Below, in pieces: positions 33,472 through 41,223 of a stretch of 64,000 bases of DNA; within the stretch, counting starts at the first letter, position 1; every line of letters begins with the position of its first letter. This DNA comes from DATBSK01 sp964501785 (GTDB lineage Bacteria; Actinomycetota; Acidimicrobiia; IMCC26256; PALSA-555), in contig CAZCUD010000016.1 of the NCBI GenBank assembly GCA_964501785.1, positions 1-64,000 of the forward strand, written 5' to 3'. The position numbers and the translations under genes were made by a program. Below the pieces are notes generated by a model. It had not been told where the DNA came from and searched no databases. It was given only the letters and a program-made list of their open reading frames with translations.

Positions 33472-34549
33472 CCTCCTCTCCCGACCGTTCGGTCTCCTCG
33501 TCTTCACGGCGCCGTTCCTCGCGCTCGCGGTCATCGCGGAGCGCGCCGGCTACACGAGTCGGATCCATGCCGAGGTAGCCGGCGCCGCGGACGCCGCGCA
33601 GGCGGCCGGAGATGCCGGCGGGATCGGCTTCGCGTATCCCCCGATCACCCGCCTGCTCGCGCTGGGCTTCGCCGACGTTCCCGGACTCGCGATCCTCGCG
33701 GCGCTGGCGGGCGGCGGCGCGCTCTGGTTCGTCTGGCGGCGCCTCGCCGCGCGCGGCACACCGTGGCCGCTGCGGCTCGCGCTCGTGCTCGCGGTCGGCG
33801 CGTCGCCCGGCTACGGGTACCTGATGACCCAGACGCTGCCCCGCGCCGCGGCGATCCTGCTGCTCACGATCGCCCTCGACGGGTTCCTCCGCTTCACCAT
33901 CGACGGCGAGACGGCGGGGGGATTCAAGGCCGGGCTGCTGCTCGGCCTCGCGTTCTTCTTCGACTTCTACGCGGTGCTGTTCGCGGTGGGCCTCGCGCTC
34001 GCCGCGGTCCCCTTCGTCCGCCAGCGCCTCGACGGTCCGGGGCTCGCCCGCGCGACCGTCGCCGTGCTGCTGTTCCCGACGGTGGCGGCCGCGGGGATCT
34101 GGGCGTTCGTCGAGTGGTCGCAGACCGGATCGGCGTTCGCGTCGCTCACGGACCCGCGCTACACGCTGGCGTGGCTCCCCGACGTCGCCGACGCGACGAG
34201 CGGGATCGACGGGCTGCGGCTCACCGGCCGCGAGCTGCTGTGCGCGCCGGTGTTCGTGGTCGCGGGGTTGCTGCTCGCCCGCCGGGTCCGGATCTTCGCC
34301 TTCGCGGTCGTCGTGCCACCGCTCCTGCTCGCGACGATCCGCTGGTTCGGGCTCGCGTTCATCCCGTTCTCGTTCGTCACGCTCGGGCTGATCGGCTGCC
34401 TCGCGCTGCCGGCGTCGCTCTCGCGCAACGAGAAGGTCGTCGTCCTGCTGGCGTGCGTCGCCCAGCTCGCGCTGCTGTGGACGGTCGCGCCGACGCTGCC
34501 CGGCACCGAGGCCTGGGAGCAGGCGATCCGCGGCTACGTCGGCGGGTGA
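33389..34549 (+). CDS. Polytopic membrane protein of the glycan locus
   Basis: A 386-residue protein with about nine hydrophobic helices. After the first helix, YTSRIHAEVAG and then GIGFAYPPITRLLALGFA form an outer loop; YPP-x-x-x-LL is common in GT-C-type sugar transferases, but no acidic pair is seen, so the assignment is weak. The ATG at 33389 lies 83 bp inside the glycosyltransferase gene and has a GGGAG site 10 nt upstream; a later start would lose little. The long overlap points to coupled translation and a joint role in polymer synthesis or export. Confidence 0.65.
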   Translation: MASAATSTLPRPLSTATPLRGPGRAPTDLLSRPFGLLVFTAPFLALAVIAERAGYTSRIHAEVAGAADAAQAAGDAGGIGFAYPPITRLLALGFADVPGLAILAALAGGGALWFVWRRLAARGTPWPLRLALVLAVGASPGYGYLMTQTLPRAAAILLLTIALDGFLRFTIDGETAGGFKAGLLLGLAFFFDFYAVLFAVGLALAAVPFVRQRLDGPGLARATVAVLLFPTVAAAGIWAFVEWSQTGSAFASLTDPRYTLAWLPDVADATSGIDGLRLTGRELLCAPVFVVAGLLLARRVRIFAFAVVVPPLLLATIRWFGLAFIPFSFVTLGLIGCLALPASLSRNEKVVVLLACVAQLALLWTVAPTLPGTEAWEQAIRGYVGG

Positions 34550-34557
34550 CCCCGCCG
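34540..34557. terminator. Hairpin at the end of the glycan locus
   Basis: CGGCGGG (34540-34546), TGAC, CCCGCCG (34551-34557): a 7-bp GC stem whose loop contains the stop codon, between convergent genes. No T-run follows, so termination efficiency is unclear. Confidence 0.35.
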
Positions 34558-34561
34558 GGCG

Positions 34562-35755
34562 TCAGCCCTGCTCGTTGCCGACGATGCCGACGAAGCTGAC
34601 CATCTCGCCGGGGTAGCCGCCCAGGTTGTGCACGAGGCCCCGGCCCCGGTCCGCGGTCGTGATCCGCCGCTCCTCGGGAGCCCGCCCGGTGAGCTGGAGC
34701 CAGTTCTCGAAGAACATCCGCAGCCCGCTCGCGCCGACCGGGTGCCCGAACGACTTGAGACCGCCGTCGGGGTTGACGGGCATCGCACCGTCGAGGTCGA
34801 AGGTGCCGTTGAGCACCTCCTTCCAGGCGGTGCCGCGGTCGGCGAAGCCGAGGTCTTCGTAGATCAGCAGCTCGGCCGGCGTGAAGCAGTCGTGCACCTC
34901 GGCCATCGCGAGCTCGCTGCGAGGGTCGGTGATGCCGGCCTGCGCGTAGGCGTCGTCGGCCGCCATCTTGATCTCGGGGAACCAGGTGTAGTCGTAGTCG
35001 GGATCGGCGTTGCCGGTGGCGTCACCCGCGATGAACGACAGGCCCTTGATGTAGAGCGGCGTGTCGGTGTACTTGTGCGCGTCCTCGGCACGGCAGATGA
35101 TCGCGGCGGCGCTGCCGTCGGCGACCCCCGAGCAGTCGAACACCCGCAGGGTGCCGGCCATCAAGGGCGCCGAGCAGATCGTGTCCATCGACACCTCTTT
35201 GCGGAACTGCGCACGCTCGTTGCGGGCGCCGTTCTGGTGGTTCTTCCACGAGATCCGGGCGAGCACCTCCCGCATCTGCTCGTCGGACACGCCGTACTTC
35301 TTGCCGTAGGCGGGCGCGCACATGGCGAACATCGCGGCCGCGGTCAGCGTGCGGTTGGTGCCGTCGGTGGGGGGGCCACCGCCGCTGATCAGACCCTGGT
35401 AGCCGCTGTCCTTCACCTTCTCGACGCCCACGGCCATCGCGACGTCGTAGGCGCCGCTCGCGACCGCGTACGACGCGTTGCGGAGGGCCTCCGAGCCGGT
35501 GGCGCAGAAGTTCTCGACCCGGGTGACCGGCTTCTTCATGCCGAGCGGGCGGGCGAGCGCCTGGCCGCCGCCGGTGCCCATCGCGGTGCCCAGCCAGAAC
35601 GCGTCGACGTCGTCCTTCGCGAGACCGACGGTGTCGAGCGCCTCGGTCGTCGACCAGAGGAGCAGCTCGTCGACGCCCTTGTCCCAGTGCTCACCGAACT
35701 TGGTGCAGCCCATCCCGACGATGGCGACCTGGTCCTTGATCCCGTGCGAGCCCAT
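34562..35755 (-). CDS. Thiolase family protein, SCP-x type
   Basis: A 397-residue thiolase-fold enzyme of the lipid-transfer/SCP-x group, which cleaves or forms carbon-carbon bonds at beta-ketoacyl-CoA, often in steroid or branched side-chain degradation. Cys84 in VENFCATGSEAL is the nucleophile; EVHDCFTPAELL near residue 285 and KSFGHPVGASGLR near residue 345 hold the Cys/His partners. The ATG at 35755 has a GGGAGAG site 3 nt upstream. It lies 85 bp downstream of the synthase/OB-fold gene and is probably its partner, as such pairs usually form complexes. Confidence 0.88.
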   Translation of the reverse strand: MGSHGIKDQVAIVGMGCTKFGEHWDKGVDELLLWSTTEALDTVGLAKDDVDAFWLGTAMGTGGGQALARPLGMKKPVTRVENFCATGSEALRNASYAVASGAYDVAMAVGVEKVKDSGYQGLISGGGPPTDGTNRTLTAAAMFAMCAPAYGKKYGVSDEQMREVLARISWKNHQNGARNERAQFRKEVSMDTICSAPLMAGTLRVFDCSGVADGSAAAIICRAEDAHKYTDTPLYIKGLSFIAGDATGNADPDYDYTWFPEIKMAADDAYAQAGITDPRSELAMAEVHDCFTPAELLIYEDLGFADRGTAWKEVLNGTFDLDGAMPVNPDGGLKSFGHPVGASGLRMFFENWLQLTGRAPEERRITTADRGRGLVHNLGGYPGEMVSFVGIVGNEQG

Positions 35756-35840
35756 TGCTCTCCCTGGTCTCGATGGCTTGCGGTGCAAGACCTGCGCAGC
35801 TCGACCCTCGTGACGAAGGCTCGCTACGCATCCAATGTTG

Positions 35841-37247
35841 TCACCCGCGGAGGGGGCGGGCCTTCCAGAAGTAGTTGTGGATGCCGTCGGCGGTGAACAG
35901 GCGGCGGAACGTCATCTCGACCCGGTCGCCCATCTGGAGGGCGTCGGCATCGAGGTCGCACAGCTCGACGGGGACCCGACCGCCACCGTCGAAGTCGACG
36001 ACGGCGAACACGATCGGTGGGCTCGGCGAGTAGGCGATCCGGTCGATCGTGAACGTCGAGATCGTCCCGAGCTCGTCGGCCGTCGGCGCCGGGTCCATGT
36101 CGTCGACCGCGCCGCCCTTCATCGACACGTGCGCCGGCGGCAGGTGCACGGCGCCCGACGATCGGTCCTTCGAGCCGACGAACCCGTACTTCCAGTCCTC
36201 CCGGCGACCGGCGATCGAGGCCGAGATGCGGCTCGGCTCGGGCCGGCGAGGCGGGTCGAGCTTCACGGTGCCCCGCCACGCCAGGAACTTGCCGTACGGG
36301 ACCGTGCCCGACGCGCCGATCTGGGTCTCGACGGTGCGGGCCGGCTGCCAGGCCGCGATCGCGTCGGTGGCACGGAACAGCAGGCAGTCGGCACCGTCGG
36401 CGAGCGACAGCACCGCGATCACCTGGCCGGGCTCGGCGGTCTCGAGCGCGCTCGTGAGCAGCACGAGCGGGTGGGCGGTGCCCGTCCAGCCGACCGTCGC
36501 GCTCAGGTCGTCGACGACCTTCTCCTTCTCGACGCCGAGGCGCGGGACCAGCGCCCGCACCGCGCGCGGCTGCGCACCGGTGACGGCGAGCTTGTCGACC
36601 TGGTCGGCCGAGAGCTCCGCGGCCTTCAGCGCGCGGTCGAAGGCCTCCTGACCGAGCGGCACGTACTTGATCTCGCCGAAGCGCTCCTCCCACTGCTTGG
36701 AGCGCGTCTCGCCGGGCAGGCGCCACCGGTCGATGAACTCCTCGGTCGCCGACCCGAAGCCGATCAGCTCCGCGATGACCGGACCGCTGTCGTCGGTGCC
36801 GAACAGGATCGCCGCGGCCCCGTCGCCACCGCCCGCTTCGTCGGCGCTCGTGGGCAGCCCGTCGCGCGCGTCCGCCGCGACGACCAGCAACGGCGCGTCG
36901 GCGCTCACCGCGGCGACCATGGCGCCCATCCCCGAGCGGAGGGCGCCGCCGAAGTCGTAGGCCGCGACCTGGCTGTCGAGCCGCAGCGCCGCGTGCAGCG
37001 TGTTGGCGTTCGTCTTGTCGAGGTAGGCGGGGTTCGCGGTGGCGAACCCGAGACCGACCGGCTCGACGCCGCCCGCGGCGCGCATGGCGAGGCGCGCGGC
37101 TTCCACGCCCATGGTGGTCGTGTCCTCGTCGTAGCTGGCGACGGCCCGCTGGCCCTTGCCGCCCCCGGAGCCGAAGGTCGCGGCGATCTCGGAGCGATCG
37201 AGGCGCCAGTACGGCACGTAGGCGGCGGCGCTGATGATTCCCTTCAC
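35841..37247 (-). CDS. HMG-CoA-synthase-like protein fused to a DUF35 OB-fold
   Basis: A 468-residue fusion. Residues about 1-310 form a thiolase-superfamily synthase domain (MKGIISAAAYVPYWRL, the GDGAAAILF segment near 143, GWTGTAHPL near 265), and residues about 320-460 form a rubredoxin-like/OB-fold DUF35 domain ending RVEMTFRRLF. The nucleophilic Cys expected near residue 100 is absent (YDFGGALRSG), so it is probably a non-catalytic or scaffold partner of the neighbouring thiolase. DUF35 proteins stabilise such aldolases and thiolases in steroid catabolism. The start is GTG 37247 with TACACT 8 nt upstream. Confidence 0.8.
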   Translation of the reverse strand: MKGIISAAAYVPYWRLDRSEIAATFGSGGGKGQRAVASYDEDTTTMGVEAARLAMRAAGGVEPVGLGFATANPAYLDKTNANTLHAALRLDSQVAAYDFGGALRSGMGAMVAAVSADAPLLVVAADARDGLPTSADEAGGGDGAAAILFGTDDSGPVIAELIGFGSATEEFIDRWRLPGETRSKQWEERFGEIKYVPLGQEAFDRALKAAELSADQVDKLAVTGAQPRAVRALVPRLGVEKEKVVDDLSATVGWTGTAHPLVLLTSALETAEPGQVIAVLSLADGADCLLFRATDAIAAWQPARTVETQIGASGTVPYGKFLAWRGTVKLDPPRRPEPSRISASIAGRREDWKYGFVGSKDRSSGAVHLPPAHVSMKGGAVDDMDPAPTADELGTISTFTIDRIAYSPSPPIVFAVVDFDGGGRVPVELCDLDADALQMGDRVEMTFRRLFTADGIHNYFWKARPLRG

Positions 37248-37255
37248 GGCCTCGG

Positions 37256-37261
37256 AGTGTA
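37256..37261 (-). promoter_or_regulatory. Leaderless -10 box (TACACT) of the synthase/OB-fold gene
   Basis: TACACT on the minus strand ends exactly 8 nt before GTG 37247. Confidence 0.55.
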
Positions 37262-37271
37262 GGGCGTAGAC

Positions 37272-37301
37272 CTGACACGGGCGTCAGCGTGTCCGTAGAG
37301 T
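37272..37301 (+). promoter_or_regulatory. Promoter (CTGACA, 18 nt, TAGAGT) overlapping a CTGAC-N6-GTCAG dyad
   Basis: CTGACA (37272-37277) and TAGAGT (37296-37301) are spaced by 18 nt; the -10 box ends 8 nt before GTG 37310. CTGAC (37272-37276) and GTCAG (37283-37287) form a 16-bp inverted repeat covering the -35 box and lying midway between the two divergent genes: a good repressor site for both. Confidence 0.55.
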
Positions 37302-37309
37302 CTCGGCCC

Positions 37310-39622
37310 GTGCCCACCGAAGACGGAACCTTCCTCGGCAAGATCGGCCGCGACCACAGCGACTCCGAGCCGTGGTGGCCCGACCCGCTGCGTGCACCCG
37401 ACGGCGCACCCAACGTGGTGCTGGTGCTCCTCGACGACGTGGGGTTCGCGCAGCTCGGCTGCTACGGGTCCGATCTCGACACGCCGACCTTCGACCGCCT
37501 CGCGGCGGGCGGGCTGCGCTACACGGGCTTCCACACCACTGCGCTGTGCTCGCCGACGCGCTCGTGCCTGATGACCGGCCGCAACCACCACTCGGTGGGC
37601 ATGGGCCGCATCACCGACCTCGCGCGGGGCTTCCCCGGGTACACGGCGCGGATCCCGAAGTCGTGCGGCTTCCTCTCCGAGACGCTCCGCGACGAGGGGT
37701 ACGCCACCTTCATGATCGGCAAGTGGCACCTCACGCCCCACGAGGAAGCGCATCTGGGCGCATCACGCAAGCGGTGGCCGCTGGGACGGGGCTTCGAGCG
37801 CTTCTACGGCTTCTTCGGCGGCGAGACGCACCAGTTCTCGCCGGCGCTCGTGCACGACAACCACTTCACCGAGGCCGACGGCGACCACGAGGACGGCTAC
37901 CACCTCACCGAGGACCTCGCCGACCACGCGATCGAGTGGATCACCGACCTGCGCGCGGTCGACCCCACGAAGCCGTTCTTCTTGTACTTCGCGACCGGGG
38001 CCTGCCACTCCCCGCACCAGGCCCCGCCGGAGTGGATCGACCGGTACCGCGGTCGATTCGACCAGGGATGGGACCGCTGGCGGGAAGAGACGTTCGCGCG
38101 TCAGCTCGACGCCGGGATCGTGCCGGAGGGCACCGAGCTGACGGCCCGGCCGCCGTGGATCCCGGCGTGGGACTCGCTCAGCGACGACGAACGCCGCGTC
38201 CACGCCCGCTTCATGGAGTGCTTCGCCGCGTTCCTCTCGCACGCCGACGCCCAGATCGGTCGCGTCGTGGCGCATCTCGAGGATCTCGGCGAGCTCGACA
38301 ACACCGTGATCGTCGTGATGAGCGACAACGGCGCGAGCTCCGAGGGTGGCCGCCAGGGCTCCCTGAACGACGCCCGAAACTGGAACATGGCGACCACCGA
38401 CCTCGAGGAGATGGTCGCCCGCATCGACGATCTCGGCGGGCCGAACCTGCACAACAACTACGCGTGGGGCTGGACGATGGCCGGCTGCACGCCGCTGCGC
38501 CGATGGAAGCGCGAGGTGCACGAGGGCGGCGTCGCAGATCCGTGCATCGTGCACTTCCCGGCGCGCATCTCGGCACGCGGCGAGCTGCGACGCCAGTTCG
38601 TGCACGTCATCGACGTCGCGCCGACGATCCTCGACCTCGTCGGGATCACGCCACCCAGCGTCCTCGAAGGGGTCGAGCAGAAGCCGCTCGAAGGCGCCAG
38701 CTTCGCGTCGACCTTCGACGACCCGGCGGCGTCGACCCGCGACACGCAGTACTTCGAGATGCTCGGCTCGCGTGCGATCTACCACGACGGCTGGAAGGCC
38801 GTGACGTTCAAGCCGATCGCCAGAGCCATGTACATCGCGGACGAGGATCCCGACGCGCCGTTCGACGACGACGTGTGGGAGCTGTACCACGTCGCCGAGG
38901 ACTTCTCGGAGAGCAGGAACCTCGCCGACGAGCACCCGGAGAAGGTGCGCGAGCTCGTCGACCTGTGGTGGCGAGAGGCCGAGCAGCACCAGGTGCTGCC
39001 GCTCGACAACAAGCTCTTCCTCGCGATGATGGAGCCACCGCCCACCGGCATCCCGCACCGCACGCGGTTCGAGTACCGCCGGGGCGGCAGCCGCGTGCCC
39101 GAGGAGCTGGCGGCAGAGGTGAAGGGCCGCTCGCACACCATCACGGCCGAGGTCGAGATCCCGCCCGAGGGTGCCGAGGGTGTCCTGCTCGCGCAGGGAT
39201 CGGCCCTCGGCGGCTACACGCTGTTCGTCGCCGACGGGCGGCTGCAGTACGCACACAACTACGTGAGTCGCGACGAGTACCACGTCGCGGCCGAGCAGCC
39301 GCTCACGCCGGGTCGGCACACGCTGACGTTCGCGTTCGACAGCGACGGGCTGTTCAAGGGCGGCCGGGCCCGACTCGAGGTCGACGGCGACGTCGTCGCG
39401 GACGCGGTGCTCCCGCACTTCACGCCGATCCGCTTCTCCATCAGCGATGCCGGGCTCACGTGTGGCGAGGACGCCGGGTCCGCCGTCTCCCGGCGCTACC
39501 GCGCGCCGTTCCCCTTCACCGGCGTCCTGCATCGGGTGGTCGTCGACGTCGCGGACCACCAGGACGTCGACGCCCATGCCGCGGTCGACGCGGCCGTCGA
39601 AGCTGTGCTCGCGGAGGAGTGA
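37310..39622 (+). CDS. Arylsulfatase
   Basis: A 770-residue sulfatase of the same architecture as the one at 13542. The metal-binding Asp pair is in LVLLDDVGFAQLGCYGS near residue 38, Cys80 in CSPTRSCLMTG is the formylglycine precursor, and GKWHLTPHEE and MSDNGAS follow. A C-terminal beta-rich domain of about 180 residues (AEVEIPPEGAEGVL to VLHRVVVDV) matches the domain broken by Ns in the other copy. No signal peptide is visible. GTG 37310 is preferred to GTG 37289 because the -10 box lies between them and the 8-nt gap is preserved. Its substrate, perhaps a sulfated alkyl, aryl or steroid compound, is unknown. Confidence 0.9.
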   Translation: MPTEDGTFLGKIGRDHSDSEPWWPDPLRAPDGAPNVVLVLLDDVGFAQLGCYGSDLDTPTFDRLAAGGLRYTGFHTTALCSPTRSCLMTGRNHHSVGMGRITDLARGFPGYTARIPKSCGFLSETLRDEGYATFMIGKWHLTPHEEAHLGASRKRWPLGRGFERFYGFFGGETHQFSPALVHDNHFTEADGDHEDGYHLTEDLADHAIEWITDLRAVDPTKPFFLYFATGACHSPHQAPPEWIDRYRGRFDQGWDRWREETFARQLDAGIVPEGTELTARPPWIPAWDSLSDDERRVHARFMECFAAFLSHADAQIGRVVAHLEDLGELDNTVIVVMSDNGASSEGGRQGSLNDARNWNMATTDLEEMVARIDDLGGPNLHNNYAWGWTMAGCTPLRRWKREVHEGGVADPCIVHFPARISARGELRRQFVHVIDVAPTILDLVGITPPSVLEGVEQKPLEGASFASTFDDPAASTRDTQYFEMLGSRAIYHDGWKAVTFKPIARAMYIADEDPDAPFDDDVWELYHVAEDFSESRNLADEHPEKVRELVDLWWREAEQHQVLPLDNKLFLAMMEPPPTGIPHRTRFEYRRGGSRVPEELAAEVKGRSHTITAEVEIPPEGAEGVLLAQGSALGGYTLFVADGRLQYAHNYVSRDEYHVAAEQPLTPGRHTLTFAFDSDGLFKGGRARLEVDGDVVADAVLPHFTPIRFSISDAGLTCGEDAGSAVSRRYRAPFPFTGVLHRVVVDVADHQDVDAHAAVDAAVEAVLAEE

Positions 39623-39631
39623 GCGGGCCGA

Positions 39632-40684
39632 TCAGCCCTCGGTGATCTCCCGCGCGCGCGGGTAGCGCCGGCGGAACGCGAACCACGCGACGACGCCGAT
39701 CGGCATGGGGAGCCAGAACGAGACCAGCCGGAAGATGAGCGTCGCCAGCAGCGCCTCGGCCGTCGTGATCCCGGAGAGCGCCAAGGTGCCGGCGAGCCCG
39801 GCTTCGACGAACCCGAGTCCGCCCGGGGTGAAGGGCACCATCCCGAGCAGCGACGCGGCGACGAACGCGAGCAGGACCAACCAGATGTCGGGGCTCGCAC
39901 CGATGCCGTAGAGGCACACGAGGAGCACGAGGTACTCGAACGCCCAGCGGCCGACCGCGGCCCCGACCGCCTGGACCCATCGCTCCCCGAGCGTCCGACG
40001 GATCTCGTCCCGCTCGGCGAGGAGCCGCTCCGGCATCCCGGTGACCGGCGGGCGCCGGAACCGCACCGTGTTCAACGTCCACTGGATCACCTTCCCGACC
40101 GCGATCAGCGGCCGACGGCGCGCGAGCAGGAGCGCGATGACGCCCGCCATCAGCGCGAACACGACGATCCCGATCCAGGCTGCGTCGGCGAGGGAGCCGG
40201 GGACGCTCGTGCCCGCGATGATCGCCGGGAGCGCGAAGACGGGGAGCGCGAGGACGGCCGCGGTGATGAGCAGCGACTGCACCGTGATCGCGGTGCCGGC
40301 CTTCGCCGCGTTGAACCCCGCGTCGATCAGCATGCGGGCCTGGAGCGCGGTGCCGGTCGCACCGCCGCCTGGGGTGATCCGGTTGAAGAAGTTGCCGGCG
40401 AGCTGGGTCGTCACGATCGGGAACCACCCGTGCGTGCGCAGCGCGATGCGCTGGAGGATCCACGTGCACGCGAAGCTCGCGAACTCGAACGCGAGGATGA
40501 AGGGGATCGCAATCGGATGGATCTCGCCGAGCTTGTTCGACGCCTCGAACACCTCGGCGATGCTCGGCGCGAACAGGTAGAGGCACAGCGCCGTGACCGC
40601 GAGCAGCAGGATGCGACCGATCGACCACCGCGGTGGCCGGCCCGCCGGCTTCGCGTCGGTGTCGGGCGGCGGGGTGGCAGCCAT
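39632..40684 (-). CDS. UPF0104 / lysylphosphatidylglycerol-synthase-TM-like flippase family protein
   Basis: A 350-residue integral membrane protein with about eight helices, matching the UPF0104 (AglD/MprF membrane domain) family, thought to move lipids between leaflets. NFFNRITPGGGATGTALQ near residue 100 and LLGMVPFTPGGLGFVEAGL near residue 270 are the two family-defining loops. No soluble synthetase domain is attached. TACCTT ends 8 nt before ATG 40684. The gene ends 9 bp from the convergent sulfatase. Confidence 0.82.
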   Translation of the reverse strand: MAATPPPDTDAKPAGRPPRWSIGRILLLAVTALCLYLFAPSIAEVFEASNKLGEIHPIAIPFILAFEFASFACTWILQRIALRTHGWFPIVTTQLAGNFFNRITPGGGATGTALQARMLIDAGFNAAKAGTAITVQSLLITAAVLALPVFALPAIIAGTSVPGSLADAAWIGIVVFALMAGVIALLLARRRPLIAVGKVIQWTLNTVRFRRPPVTGMPERLLAERDEIRRTLGERWVQAVGAAVGRWAFEYLVLLVCLYGIGASPDIWLVLLAFVAASLLGMVPFTPGGLGFVEAGLAGTLALSGITTAEALLATLIFRLVSFWLPMPIGVVAWFAFRRRYPRAREITEG

Positions 40685-40692
40685 CCCGAGGC

Positions 40693-40698
40693 AAGGTA
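40693..40698 (-). promoter_or_regulatory. Leaderless -10 box (TACCTT) of the UPF0104 gene
   Basis: TACCTT on the minus strand ends exactly 8 nt before the ATG at 40684. Confidence 0.55.
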
Positions 40699-40831
40699 CC
40701 TGAGACTCCGGGGGGCGAGCGCGGGCGCGTAAGCGCGCGTGCGGGCCCCTCGTCATCACGAGACCGGACGGCCTGTGACGGGGCCGCCCGGCCATGCGGG
40801 CCAACACGATGCGAGCACAGGGAGAGCACCG

Positions 40832-41170
40832 ATGGGACTTCGAGGCTGGGTCGACAACCTGAAGGGCGTGACGAAGGCCGTGCAGGCCAACCAGGCCGCG
40901 GGCGGCGGCGGGTCGGTCGGCCCCGCCCCCGACGGGCCCGCGTTCGAGCCCATCTCGGGCGTCGACCTCGAGACGTTCACGCGAGTGAGCCACGGGCTCA
41001 CCAGCCGCGGCATCACCGAGGAGCAGCCGGTGCTCGCGTTCGTGGCCGAGCAGGGACTCGACCCCGCCGAGTGGGAGACGGTCGCCAACGGGTGGAACGA
41101 CCGCATCATCAACGACCTCGCCGTGAAGCAGCGGTTCGGGCAGCTCTACTTCGCGCTGAACGACGGCTGA
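40832..41170 (+). CDS. Small soluble protein of unknown function
   Basis: A 112-residue protein. The N-terminus (MGLRGWVDNLKGVTKAVQAN) is a short amphipathic helix, then a Gly/Pro linker, then a compact helical domain from about residue 43 (VDLETFTRVSHGLTSRGIT to YFALNDG) with many conserved-looking aromatic and acidic residues. It has no Cys, signal peptide or membrane helix. I cannot name the family. ATG 40832 follows a GGGAGAG site by 5 nt; a longer frame upstream has no ribosome site. The gene stands alone before the GH4 gene. Confidence 0.7.
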   Translation: MGLRGWVDNLKGVTKAVQANQAAGGGGSVGPAPDGPAFEPISGVDLETFTRVSHGLTSRGITEEQPVLAFVAEQGLDPAEWETVANGWNDRIINDLAVKQRFGQLYFALNDG

Positions 41171-41210
41171 GCGACCGTCGCACCCGAGACCCCGACGTCG
41201 CGGTCAGGGA

Positions 41211-41216
41211 TATCGT
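41211..41216 (+). promoter_or_regulatory. Leaderless -10 box (TATCGT) of the GH4 gene
   Basis: TATCGT ends 7 nt before the ATG at 41224, without a ribosome site between. Confidence 0.55.
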
Positions 41217-41223
41217 CGCCCGC

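Noticed and set aside
37289..37309. Upstream GTG start of the second sulfatase at 37289
   Set aside because: It would lie upstream of the TAGAGT box that precedes the GTG at 37310 by 8 nt, and the added seven residues have no family support.
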